DNA from: Deuterostichococcus epilithicus
Lineage: Eukaryota; Chlorophyta; Trebouxiophyceae; Prasiolales; Stichococcaceae
Reading direction: 5' to 3'
Length of the DNA: 64,000 bases
Assembly: GCA_033439295.1 (NCBI GenBank)
Contig: JAVTLE010000023.1
Span: 558,001 to 622,000, forward strand
The translations under genes were made by a program, and so were the position numbers. Numbering within the stretch: position 1 is the first letter of the stretch; each line of letters opens with the position of its first letter. This document shows positions 19,950 to 30,152 of this stretch, piece after piece. The notes beneath the pieces are model-generated. The model saw only the letters and a program-made list of their open reading frames with translations. It ran no database searches and had not been told where the DNA came from.

Positions 19950-22900
19950 CACTGAGATTGTTCAGCTTGCTCTCACAGCCACGCACCGCAGCTGTGGACG
20001 GACCCCGCCGCGGCATCGGCGGCGTTGCCGGCGGCGGTGGCGGCGGCGACGGCGCCGCCAGCACAGCTGCCCGTCGCCTCCGCCCGCACATTTGCGGCGG
20101 CAGCGCAGCAGCACGCCGACCAGCAGGCCCTGGCCAACCGCCTGGTGAGTTTCAAGCTTGTCAGTCCCAGTCCTGACGAATCTCGAATACCAGCACCTCA
20201 CTGCAGGATCAGGCTGCCCGGTGCGGTGGCATCTGGATGCTGTTCCATGTGCTAGGAGCTGTCGTCTCTGTTGAGATCTCTGCTGGCCCCCATGATGAGA
20301 CGGAGGCTGTGCAGGCGTCAGCAACCACTCGACTCCAAAGCCGGTAACTGTTCCGTCTCATGGACCTTGTTAGTGAAACCTGTGCTGACATGACTTGACC
20401 TCTGGGGATTTTGTTTACTTCCCTGGGTGTTTGTCAAATTCCAGGCGGAGGCGGCGCAGGCAGTGGGCTTGCCGCCGATCGTCACCAGCAGCCGCCAGCG
20501 GTCGGCGTCGCCAGAGCCGCGCGACGGGCGCGACAAGAGCAGCGGCTCGGGCGGCAGCGGCGGCCGCGGCCGCGCCNCCGCCGCCCGCAGCAACCTCAGC
20601 GGCGGCAGCGGCGACGAGTGGTGGCGCAGGTGCCTCCCATGCCTCCCCCTGCTTGCAGGGTGTAGGGTTCAGCCAGATGTGGCTTGGCTGGCTGCACTTG
20701 CGATCGCTCCTGCAGCTCACCAATTTCCGAGCTGCATGGTCGACAGTGGCAGGAGCAGCATCCGTCCAGTGCTTTTTGCACCTCAGTACCTGCGAGTTGC
20801 CAAGCGGTGCCAGGCGCAAAGCCCCCCCCGACTGCGTGCTGCCGCTGCTTTAGACTGCTGTGCAGTTGCAGCGGCAGTCGTGGGCCTGTAGAAGGGCGCA
20901 GCCCCCATCTGCACCACAAGGGACCGACCAAAGGACCCAACGTCCGCCCCATGCCCTGTCTGCACCGTTACACTGCTGGCTGGTGTCACGGTCACTCCTG
21001 CACATGTGCAGCCTGCTGGAGCCGAGCGGAGCGTCTGGCAACGTCCGCGGCGCCAGCCCACCGTCCTGGGACAAAGACTTTGATGCGCGCTGGTACAGGT
21101 GTGTTGAGGTCACCACCTGCAGTCCTGTTGCGATGAGGCAGTGTGCTGATGACTGGGGCGTGGCGTCGCCATTGCACACGCTGCTGCAGATATTCCAGAG
21201 TCCTGTGGCGTTTGTCCGGCCGCCCTGGCAGTCCCCCTGCTGACGGGGAGGCTGATTGCAGCCAAGCAATCGTATCATGAAAGCGCCCGGTCTAGTGCTT
21301 TGCATCGTTGTTGTACCGTAACTACCCTAGACCTTCAAGCTTTTGCCATGCAGCGGCCTGGGCGCCGCCGGCGGATCATTTGGCGGCGCACCTCCAAACT
21401 TCTCCGGGCTGCAGGGTGGCAGCCCGCCGACTTTTCGTGGCCCCAGCGCATCCTTTCCTGCCCCCACAGGTGCGATGCACCTGGTGTTGATGGTTTTGAG
21501 ACATGTGCAACTGGGTTTTGGGGCCTGGTTATGGGCACCTGGGGTTGATGGATCTGGAACTGCCGCAATCCTCGAGATTCTGCAGAACCCACTGAGTTGC
21601 GCCAAAAGCGACTCGGCCTATGGATGTTGCGCAACATGTGCCTGCCCCTGTGTGATCAGCGCTGCATTGCGCTGCAGGCATGTCAGACCCTGTCGCCGCC
21701 TTTTGGGGGGGTCAGTTTCAGTCCAGCACGCTTCGGGGCGCCTCCCCCGTCCGAGGTGCGGCAAACCCTCGCTACTCATGTCACTCCCATCAGCACCTTG
21801 CCGTGGACGATGCGCCTTGATGCACATGTGCAAGCAGTCCCTCCTGCGGGCATCATCCTGCCAATGCCGCCACGGAGCCATGCTGGCCATCACCAAACAT
21901 CATCCTACTGCTCCAGGTGCCTCGGCGACCCAGAGCGGTTTGAGCTTCGGATCCCCGCCAGGCGACCGCAACACTGAAATTCCAACCCCATACAGAAGGG
22001 GGATGTTGCGGTAATTCGTCCTTCTTCCTGCAGGGGCCTCCGGCGACCTCGAGCGGTTTGAGCTGGGTTCCACCACCAGCGAGCTCACCGGCATCCGGGG
22101 CATGAGCCCCGTGCCCGGCGGCAGCAGCGACAGCCTGACGGCCGGCGGCATCATGGAGTGCCGCGGCGGCCAGCTGCACACTGGCGACGTGTCCTCCCCC
22201 GCCAAGCGCCTCAGGTGGGGCTAAGGGGTGTCTGGATACACCCATGTCGGGGTGCTCCGAGTTCTTTGAAAGTGCCCTCATTGTTGTGAGGCCGGCCAGC
22301 TCACCAGTGGCGAAGTGTCCCCCCCCTGCCAAGCGCCTCGAGTGGTGCCTGGAGCACGACAGACACGGCACACGCCAAGCAAGCAAAAAATGCTACGCTG
22401 GACCAACGATTTCTATGTAAAGATTTTACCAGGACGCTGCTGCAGAGCCTGGCAGTTGAAGCAGCAGCCCCAACCGCTGCACCGCCCTGTCGCGATCCTG
22501 CCAGCCTTCGCTCCGTCAGGCATCCCTCATCCAGCATCTGAACTTGGTGTGACACTGACAGCCCGGCCAGCACTCGTGGCACCTGTTTTGCTTACCTGAC
22601 GAGCATTCGCAATGCAGGACGTCCACTGCACCGAGCCTGCCCCTGCCAGCAGCCGGCCGCCTCGGCAGCCTCAGCTCGGCGGACCTGTGCGCCGTGGCGC
22701 AGCCGCCAGTGCGGCCCACGCTCAACATTGCCCGCCTGGACCCCACCACCTCGCTCAGCAATGGCGGCGGCGGCGGCAATGGCGGCAGCGTTGCGGGCGG
22801 CGGGAACGGCAACGGCGGCGCCGACACGCCCCGCAGCATGCTGCGCGGCGGGCACAGCTTCACAGCGGGTGCCGGCGGCAACGGCGGGGGTGCCAACTCC

Positions 22901-23987
22901 AGCTTTTGGAGCGCCGTTCTGCCGCCGACTTCTGTTGAGGCGGCAGCCCACGCCGCCGCGCAGGGCAGACACAGCGTCGGCGGCGACGGAGGCAATGGTC
23001 TCAGCTCCAACAACTGCGGCAGGTCAGCCGCCGCGACAGAGGCGCTGCATGCGGTCAGCCAGCATTCCGACATGCCGCCGCCGCCCGCCGTCGGCGCTGC
23101 CGGCCGGGCGGCCGCCACAGCAGCCGCCGCCNCNTTGCAGGCAGGCAGCACGCCGCGCCGACCCCCGCCCTCCGCGGCGGCCGNCGCGGCCGCAGGCCGC
23201 AGCAAGGCGCAAGGTGAACGCGTCACGGCGCCGGCCGATGCTGCCCCAAGCGGTCAGCAGCCGGCAGCNGGCCGGGCGGGCAGCGCGTCGCCGGAGCACC
23301 GGCCGCAGCACAGCGGCAGCGGCGGTTCCAGCAACTCGCCCGACGTCGCACACGGGCAGCCACCGGCGGACGAGGGCTACGCGGCAGACATGGAAGAGGA
23401 CCCGCCCGTTGCNGCNGGCGCCGCAGGGCCAGCAGCTGCCGGTGCGCCGGCGGCTGGCGGCCGGGCACTGGCAGCGGCAGCCGCCGAGCGCAGCCCGGTC
23501 CGCTCAGAGGGCGCCGCCGCAGTGGGCAATGCCGTCGCCGCCGCCGCTGACGGCGCNGCTGCCCTCGGCGCCACGACACTTGCGGCGGCGGCGGCGGCGG
23601 CTGCGGCGGCCGCCCGGGCGGCGCCCGATGTCCGTGTTTGAGAAGGCGGCGGCGCAGCACCGCGACTGGGAGCGGCAGTCCCCCGGCGACAGTGACGGTC
23701 CCTGCGGCCCTGGCGGCCTGAGCCCCAAGGCGTCTGGCAGTTTCAAGGTGCGGATCAGGCTGCTGTGTGCCAAACGCCCAACTTGGTGCCCCATGCACCA
23801 GCTGCCGAGCAGCGCTGACTGTCCTGCTCATGTCGGCTGTGAGGTGGTGAACTGACGGCATTGTGCTCTGACGCACCGATCAGTCCGATGTAGGCTTCAT
23901 TCAATGCTGGTGCCTGATTCTGGCTTGCAGGTGTCAGGCCAAGGTGCCTTCCGACCCTACAGCTCTCCAGGGTCGAGCCCCGAGTGA
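14775..23987 (+). CDS. Large protein with seven CxxC-x22-CxxC zinc-ribbon modules and a long disordered C-terminal region; function unknown
   Basis: Module exons: 14775-14885, 15289-15412, 15653-15717, 15870-15998, 16198-16305, 16678-16791, 17041-17115, 17374-17460, 17843-18043, 18330-18441, 18635-18740 and 18974-19070. They join in phase into seven modules, each exactly CxxC-x22-CxxC (CMEC/CKRC, CSRC/CKPC, CSHC/CRSC, CSRC/CKEC, CGRC/CKAC, CIEC/CQDC, CRRC/CVFC). Most have an acidic-Phe pair near residue 8 and a DGL or SGL near residue 18. Linkers are Ala/Arg/Lys-rich helices followed by PTV-x2-K. The pattern recalls zinc ribbons known near phage and bacterial HNH nucleases, but no HNH motif is present. 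The tail uses 19287-~19602, ~19992-20144, 20445-20629, 21012-21098, 21354-21469, 22034-22215, 22618-23747 and 23931-23987 (TGA) and is Gly/Ala/Ser-rich. The frame breaks once near 23560-23633. Zinc and nucleic-acid binding are inferences. Confidence 0.7.
16529..16731 (+). repeat. Exon echo of zinc-ribbon exon 16678-16791
   Basis: The exon start (GCGCCGACGGTGGGCGCCAA, GGCATGCAG, CACTGC-like CGCTGC) recurs 149 bp upstream as GCGCCGAGGGTGGGTGCCAA with GGCTTGCAGGCACTGCAAGA. The copy still encodes a CxxC-like peptide but loses the module after it. Confidence 0.75.
18851..19011 (+). repeat. Weak exon echo before zinc-ribbon exon 18974-19070
   Basis: CGCGTCAGCCAGGAGCGCAA followed by GCTTGAGC at 18851-18880 resembles GTGCGTCAGAGTACAAGCTT then CAGC inside the exon, about 140 bp later. 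Shorter and less certain than the other echoes. Confidence 0.45.
19851..19949 (+). repeat. (AGC)n(AGT)n trinucleotide microsatellite in an intron
   Basis: About 19 bp of AGC repeats pass directly into about 80 bp of uninterrupted AGT repeats. It lies between two tail exons of the zinc-ribbon gene and produces meaningless poly-Val and poly-Tyr/Thr reading frames on both strands. Confidence 0.95.
21477..21560 (+). repeat. 57-bp direct repeat in an intron
   Basis: GCACCTGGTGTTGATGG at 21477 is repeated as GCACCTGGGGTTGATGG at about 21534, each followed by TTTTGAGA or ATCTGGAA. It lies just after exon 21354-21469. Confidence 0.65.
21904..22350 (+). repeat. Exon 22034-22215 flanked on both sides by decayed copies of its own ends
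   Basis: Upstream, 21904-21952 copies the acceptor and exon start (CTCGGCGACCCAGAGCGGTT against TCCGGCGACCTCGAGCGGTT), 120 bp away. Downstream, 22291-22350 copies the exon end and donor (GGCCAGCTCACCAGTGGCGA against GGCCAGCTGCACACTGGCGA, then TGCCAAGCGCCTCGAGTGGT against CGCCAAGCGCCTCAGGTGGG), about 127 bp away. Both ends of one exon have been copied independently. Confidence 0.85.
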
Positions 23988-24634
23988 CGGCGGCGACGTC
24001 GCAACAGAAAAGCCTTGGCAGGGTGTATCGTTTCTGCGGCATCCAATCTTGCGGCAATTCGGGTGCATTTGCTGTGTGATTTGACGGCCTAACAAGAAAG
24101 CCAGCACCAGGCGAGGAGAAACGTGGAAGGTGATTATGTTGGGGTGAGAAGGCTGACGGAGTTGAGGTTCAGGCAGCAATCAGCGGCTATCGGTAGTGTT
24201 CTTTGATTTTTACACGTGTGGAGCGCGTGCCGCAGCTGTTGAGAGGCCACGATGTTCGCATTGAACGCATGTGAGATAGATGCTTTGAGGATTGAGCTTG
24301 CCTTCTCTTTTCCTGCAAAGCAAGCAAGCTAAGCATTTCCCACCGCACTTGGAGGCAAAGTGGACTGGCAGGCTGCAACGCTTATCATGAAGCAACGTGA
24401 CCCACTGAATGCAGCACAACCACAAAAGCGTAAATTTTCCTTCCTATAGAAAGATGTGAACTGAGCTTCCCACTCCGATGTTCGCTAGGTGCCAACTTGC
24501 CCAGCATGAACGGCTCAAACCCCTGACGCCAGCAAGACATCAGTAGCGGGCCGCGGCAAACTAACCTAGTGCATGGACACTCCACTTGTGTCGGCTTCGT
24601 GTGCAAATTCGATTTCAATCGGGTTGATGATTGA
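23988..24634. other. Convergent 3' intergenic region
   Basis: Lies between the stop of the zinc-ribbon gene (+) and the stop of the expansin-FAS1 gene (-). On the minus strand a TGTAA (plus-strand 24210-24214) lies about 420 bases after the latter stop and is a candidate poly(A) signal. No coding exon recognised. Confidence 0.4.
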
Positions 24635-27600
24635 TTATCTGGTTCGGACACGCACTGACGTTTCTTCCTCCAGCGACAGCACCAACCGCGTCGCGTCGCC
24701 GTTGTCCTTGCAGCTACTGTGTCTCTCATGGGGTGTCCTGCCCGTCGTCATGGTATCAGGACCTGTGCGCAAAGTTCAAGATGCATTCAACTCTGTGCAT
24801 GCTTTTGACAGCATGGTTTCGGTAACGCATGTTACTGAAATGGCAAAGATTTATCACGCCGCCCGCCTTTGCTTTGGCCGCGTGTAATTGCAACAGCGGC
24901 AACACGTCGACCGCCTGGGTCGCCAGGCTTCCGGTCTTGAGACTGGGTTTTCACCTGATTTACAAAGTCCACGATGCTGCGGCACGTCCTCAAGTCCGTC
25001 TGCACGGACGTGGCGGCGCTCTGGCGGCCGCGGAACAACAGACCCGCGCCGGCGCCGGTGCCAGCTGGAGATACTGTCAGCGTCTCGCCATTGAGCGTGT
25101 CCACCGTCGTGCTGGCGCCGCCATTGACCTGTGGAATGTCAAACAGGCTTGTCAGCAGCTGTCTTGCACAAGCCCTGTCGCTCGCTCCTGGCTGCTGTGG
25201 ACACTACAAATGTCCAAGAACGTAACGTGGGACGTTCCTTATGCCACGCCATCCTGGGAAAAAGGTGGGGAAAGGCAGAGCCCGACTTCATCTGATGACC
25301 CACATCGCAATCCTATGCGAGTTCCACTGCCACATCGTGAACACGTCTGCACGCTCTTATGTGGTGAGAAAATTTCACCAGGTCCTCGGGCAGCACGGGG
25401 CCGTCGCCGCCGCCAACACTGATGTTCGTCGACAGCAGCTGGCTGGGAATGATGTGAAACAGTAGCACCTGCACGTCACGGGTGGCATTCCAGTAGCTTC
25501 AGACGGGCTGATATGCTTGGGACTCAGGGGCTACGCGTGCAAGGTGTTCTACATTCAGAGCAAAGCCTGCAGGAACATGCAGGCGGTCAAAGCCAAGCCT
25601 GCAGGAACATGCAAGGGCTTGCTCCTTCACACCCTCGCGGGCGAAATACCAACCTTACCGTCTGCAGCGTGGGCGTGTCGGTCACGTTGAGGCGGGGCGT
25701 GGGCGTCGCCGCAAATGCGGCATTCGTGGGCACCAGCACTGTTGTAGACGCATTTGTGTCCCTCAAAGACGGCAAAATACCAGTGGGCATGGCGATCAGG
25801 CGGTGAAGGCCGTTAGCAATTGCATTTGAGCTATCTCTCGGACAAGGGCTGAATTAGACCAGCACTGCAGCTGCGGGGTGTGCATGGGGTCTCGATGCCA
25901 TATGAAAGGCGGCACGCAGCTCCAGGCTCATGTGCAGAATTGACGACAGAACTCATGCACCCACAATGCTTGCAGCATCCAAAGAGCAAATGGGGTTGCG
26001 GATGGTGCACCAGCCTGGCCTGCCAGCCGCAGGAATGTCGTCGCGTTGGGGTTCGACTGCAGAAGTGCGAAGACGCTGGGCGCACAGCCCAGTGTGGGGA
26101 CGGCGGACGGCTCGCCTGCGCTGCAAAACACATGATGCTAGCAGGTGCAGTTTGCTTTTCGTCGTCATACTTGGGCATGGCGACCCGCGATGCCGGCGGT
26201 GACCTTGCTAGTAATCAAGCTAGAAGGATACTGGCTCGAGCAGATAGCTTCGGGCAGCGCACGCTGCTGGCTGCTGCATCAGCTGCGGGTAAGAAGCTGA
26301 GCACACTTTGATGAACCATCTCAGAGGGTTGGCAGGATGCAGCCGTGCCTGAGAATACAGCAAGTTTTTGACCTGATCACCTGCCGGGCTAGCAACTGGG
26401 TCCATGCTGGTGTAGCCCGCCACATTGACCACAGCCGGCGCCAGAGTGGAGCCTGGCTGGCCAAATGCCGCCGGCGTGACCGCCGTGCTGAACTTCACGT
26501 TTGTGCTGAAACTCCTGCCGTTAGGGTTGGCGGCTGTGGATGGCACCGCATTCCTGCGCCCTCGAACAGTGCCAGCTTATTATTGGCAAGCCGCCGCTCG
26601 TTTGAGTATCAAACTATTGTCGAGAGCAACAAACAGCTGCTTGTTCAATGACTGGCTGGAAAAAAGAGCACTGTGGAGCGCAGGGCTGCGTGCACGTATG
26701 TGGCCACCAGAGAATTATCAGCAAATTTCATCGCATGCTCCGTGGCTGCTGAGGGCGGCGCAGCCATTGAAGAGCGATTGACTTATGCCTGGCGATTGGG
26801 TTTGGAGCAGAAGCTGGTTGGCATCCTCAGGTGACTGAGTCGTCTAGGCACTCATAGGTTCGAGATTACCTTGCAATCAGCTGCTCTGCTTTTGACGCCG
26901 AGGTGATTCGCAGGTCCCAAGGCGGCGGCGGCAGCCCCGACAGCTGCCAGACCGCGCCGTAAGCATTGCGCATCATCTGCCACAGGCCGGCAGACGTGAC
27001 CGCTGCAGCACCCTGCGAGAGGCCGGCCAGCACGGTCAATCGATAATCTGCAATCATCTCAGACGGCTTGAGGGGATCATCAGTCTTGGTCACTTACACG
27101 TGCATGCCTCTCTCTTCGGGCATTGGACTCACCCCTGATGGTAAAGAGCGCAGCTCGACCAACTTTATGCTACCGCGCCCGGCAATATTGGTCAGCGCCA
27201 GACTGAGGAAGCCGCCTGTTTTGTACAAAACTTGCAGGTTGAATGTGGGACCTCAGAAGCCCTTATAACTCACTGCTGATGCCTTCTCTCGCTGCATTGA
27301 GTGTATGCAATAACTACCGTGACAAGCTCCGAGTGCAGAGTGATATGCAGTAAGGAACAGGAACGGCGAACCTGCCGTGGGGCGGTAGGTTGCCACGCGG
27401 ACTATGATTGGCCCGGAGGGCTCGCATTCGACCTGCACCACATTAATTGCATGTATATTGCATGTATATTGATGCAGTCTGCCTGGCAGACAGAGGCAGA
27501 CGCCGCTGTAAAGCACCCTGCAATGCACAGGCAGTCAGCTGCGTTCGTATGCGGGAATCCGCTGCACAGTGAGGCACCCGTCGAGGCTGTGCCCTCAAGA

Positions 27601-29200
27601 GCAAAGGCGAGCACTGGCGGCAAATGCGAGATCAAGTTCTGCCTGTATGTCGGCACTGGAGCCACCAGCGCTGCTGCCTTCGAACGGTGCAATGTTCCAG
27701 CTGGTCAGTGTGTTGCTGGCTGTCCTTCCTGCAGTGCAGGCACTGCCGCTAGCCGCATTAAGGGGTCTTCGTCCAGGCACACCTGCCGGAACTGCACTCC
27801 GACAGTCCCCACTGCGGGGTCTGCAATGTTGCGGCTGAAAGTGAGGTAGTGCACGTTGAGCTGCGTCGGCGCGCACTCCGGGCAGCTGTCTGTCACTTGC
27901 ACCACCGTTGGCCGCGGGTTTGGCGGGCAGTCGCCCTGCATGGCAGTCATGCACACTGCTGGCGCGGCATGGCTTGACACGACAAGGGGGCGCATGCACA
28001 TGCTGCTGGTTGAGGTTCGCTCCTTGTGGAAATGCGCAACAAAGGGAGGACCTTTTGTGGCAATCATACTAAATGCAGCAGAGTTAATCCAGAGCCTCAC
28101 TTGTTGACTGCACACGACTTGTAAACAGATGCTGCATCCATTTTTCGGAGCAGCCTGAGCCTGCGATCAAGGCGTCATGGCTCGTTGGCGTACATTTCTT
28201 CAAATTTGGAGCGTATGTCAACTCAGTCAGCGTGTCTCACCTGCACAAGGCTGTTATATGGAGACAAGCCTGCGAACCACACTTTCGATGCATCAGCACC
28301 TGAGCAGACTACGTATGATTGCGCAGAACAATCATCAGCACTGCAAAGGGCAGCAACCTTGCCTGCAGCAGCCCAGAAGGGGAACTGCGTCGGCGGCGGC
28401 AGCAGGCCATAGCCGCATGCGCCATTCAAAAGACCGCCTGTCGCCTGATTGGGATCTTCGCCATCCTGCAACTGAAATAGAAGCTTGAGTGGCCAGACAA
28501 GATCGCCATTGCTGGTGGGCTTGCAGGCTGCTGTGTCGACGAGTTAGCCGGTGAGGATTAATGCGCTCGCCTGCGGGCCTCCATACTGGGAGGCCGTGCC
28601 GTTCACAACCGGGCTCAGTACCGCCGGCTGCTCAGCGCCGCCCTGCGTCGTCGACCCCTGCGATGGCGACGGCGTGGCGAAGCCTGCTGCGGAGCCGTTC
28701 GCCGCGGCGCCAGTGGTGGGCCGGGCCTGCTGTGTGGTGGGCGCAGCTGCTGGGAAGGGCACCTCTGTCGGTACTGCTGCCGCTGGCCGTACTCCGCGTC
28801 CAGTGCCGGCTAAAGTGGGGTGCGCCGGCTGGCTGGCTGGCGCCGCCGTGGCTGCTGCAGCGGGAGCAGACATGGGTGACGGTCGCCCTGCGGGCACAGT
28901 CGGCCGTGGTGCGGGAGTCGGCGTTGTCGTCATCAGCCCTGCTGGTGGCAGCCGAGCTGCGGCGTACCCGCCTGGCCGCAGGGCTGCAGCAGGTGCTGCC
29001 GCACTGGACGCGGCTGACACAGCTGCTGTTGGGACCCTGCTGCTGGCAAACGGCTGAGCTGTGGGCACCAGCACTGCAGGCGCAGAGGTGGCGGCTTGAG
29101 CCGCTGACAGCATCGCCGTTGGCGTGGCTTTGCCAGCCTGTTGGCCGCTGGCAACAGCCATGGCCATGAGGCAGCATAGCGCTACTGCCATTGACTGCAT
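24635..29200 (-). CDS. Secreted expansin-fasciclin (FAS1) fusion protein
   Basis: Starts at 29200 with a signal peptide (MQSMAVALCCLMAMAVASGQ), then about 190 residues rich in Ala, Pro and Thr, like a wall-glycoprotein linker. Exons 28241-28465, ~28000-27783 and 27432-27372 give an expansin double-psi barrel (GACGYG, VVQVTDSCPECAP, TVGVQFRQ joined to VECEPSG). Exons ~27231-27133 and ~27002-26870 give the expansin C-terminal domain (LALTNIAGRGSI, MMRNAYGAVWQLSGLPPPPW). Exon 26514-26381 is a spacer. Exons 26115-26011, ~25770-25659, 25468-25379 and 25128-~24964 form a FAS1 domain (SVFALLQSNPNATTFLRLAG, TVLVPTNAAFAATP, LLFHIIPSQLL, TVDTLNGETL). The last exon ends with TAA at 24635-24637. Expansins loosen walls without hydrolysis; FAS1 domains mediate adhesion. 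Splice phases are continuous from 26514 to 26011, supporting one gene, but two adjacent genes cannot be fully excluded. The splice after the first exon is unresolved. Confidence 0.7.
25562..25616. repeat. Short tandem duplication in an intron
   Basis: AAGCCTGCAGGAACATGCA occurs twice, about 32 bp apart, in the intron between two FAS1 exons. Confidence 0.8.
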
Positions 29201-30152
29201 GATGGCACGCGCAGCCTCTTGTTGCTTCGTAAAATTGGCAGTCGCGGGGAGGGGGTGGGGGGGGGGACAGCCCAGACTACCGTGGAAACAATAGCGTTAT
29301 TGTCAATGCCTCAGTCGCTGCTTTGCCTGCCAGCGCCGATCGCAAACAATTAGCTTCGAGGAGCGTGAACTTCGTCAGAAGCTCCGGGGTCGAAGCACAC
29401 TCTGACCGAGTTGAATATGGCGAGCGAGCGAGCTGTGCAACAGGCAGCAGTGTGAGCTCCATCATCAGGTTGACATTGAAAAAGTTGAAAGTCTAGTCGT
29501 CCACAAAAAAACTGTTGCAAGGGCTATGCACGAAGGAGCTCTCTCTCTCCTCTGGCTCTGTGCGCAAGCTGCATACAACGCGCACTTCTCAGTATCTCCC
29601 TGAGGAGAGCATGCGCATGCGCAGGCGAATATGTTTTGTTTGCTTGTGCCTTCTTGGACCGGTCCCAGACAGCCCTCGGACGCACGTGCTCTACACATTT
29701 TTTTTAATTCCTTGCAAGTGGGTGTTGTGTTGCCATCTGGCAACAAGACACACTGTACAACACGTGACGAAAATTCTGGTCTGTCCACGCGCACAGCACA
29801 TTCTGTCATGACCCCTAGTTCTATGAACTAGTCTGACCCGTCCATCTTTCACGGCTGCAATGCGCCGTTTGCACGCCGAGCACTATCAGCGGACGGTTGC
29901 ATCACAGGCGAACTTCCGCTCCAAGCGAGTCGTGTCTTGAGGAGTCTAGGCCGGCATCTGTTCCAGGCGTACGTCATAGGACCCACCGTCCGCGTTGTAA
30001 TCTACATTCCCGAACGAACTGATCCAAATTCAGATCTCGTAGAGTTGATTGCTGGTTAGCATTTTTTGTTATCGGCGGGCTGTGCTGCGAGCCGAGGCGG
30101 CGGAAATCTCTCCTGGACGCCAACCGTTCCCGCTGATATTTCCGCCGCAGCA
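29201..30152. promoter_or_regulatory. Divergent promoter region of two secreted cell-wall genes
   Basis: The 950 bp between the ATG of the expansin-FAS1 gene (-) and that of an expansin-like gene (+) should hold both promoters. A G-rich run at 29244-29268 lies close to the minus-strand start. The region is richer in A/T than the flanking exons. No specific factor site can be named; shared regulation is an inference from the head-to-head layout. Confidence 0.4.

Noticed and set aside
19630-20148. Open frames with poly-Tyr, poly-Thr or poly-Val
   Set aside because: They translate the intronic AGC/AGT microsatellite.
22728-23600. Alternative Arg/Pro-rich plus-strand frame in the zinc-ribbon tail
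   Set aside because: Only the last part (after about 23633) is used; upstream it is a shifted reading of the Gly/Ala/Ser frame.
28551-29169. Plus-strand frames of 168-202 codons
   Set aside because: They oppose the signal-peptide and Pro/Thr-rich exon of the expansin-FAS1 gene, whose minus-strand frame starts with a clear signal peptide and leads into expansin exons.
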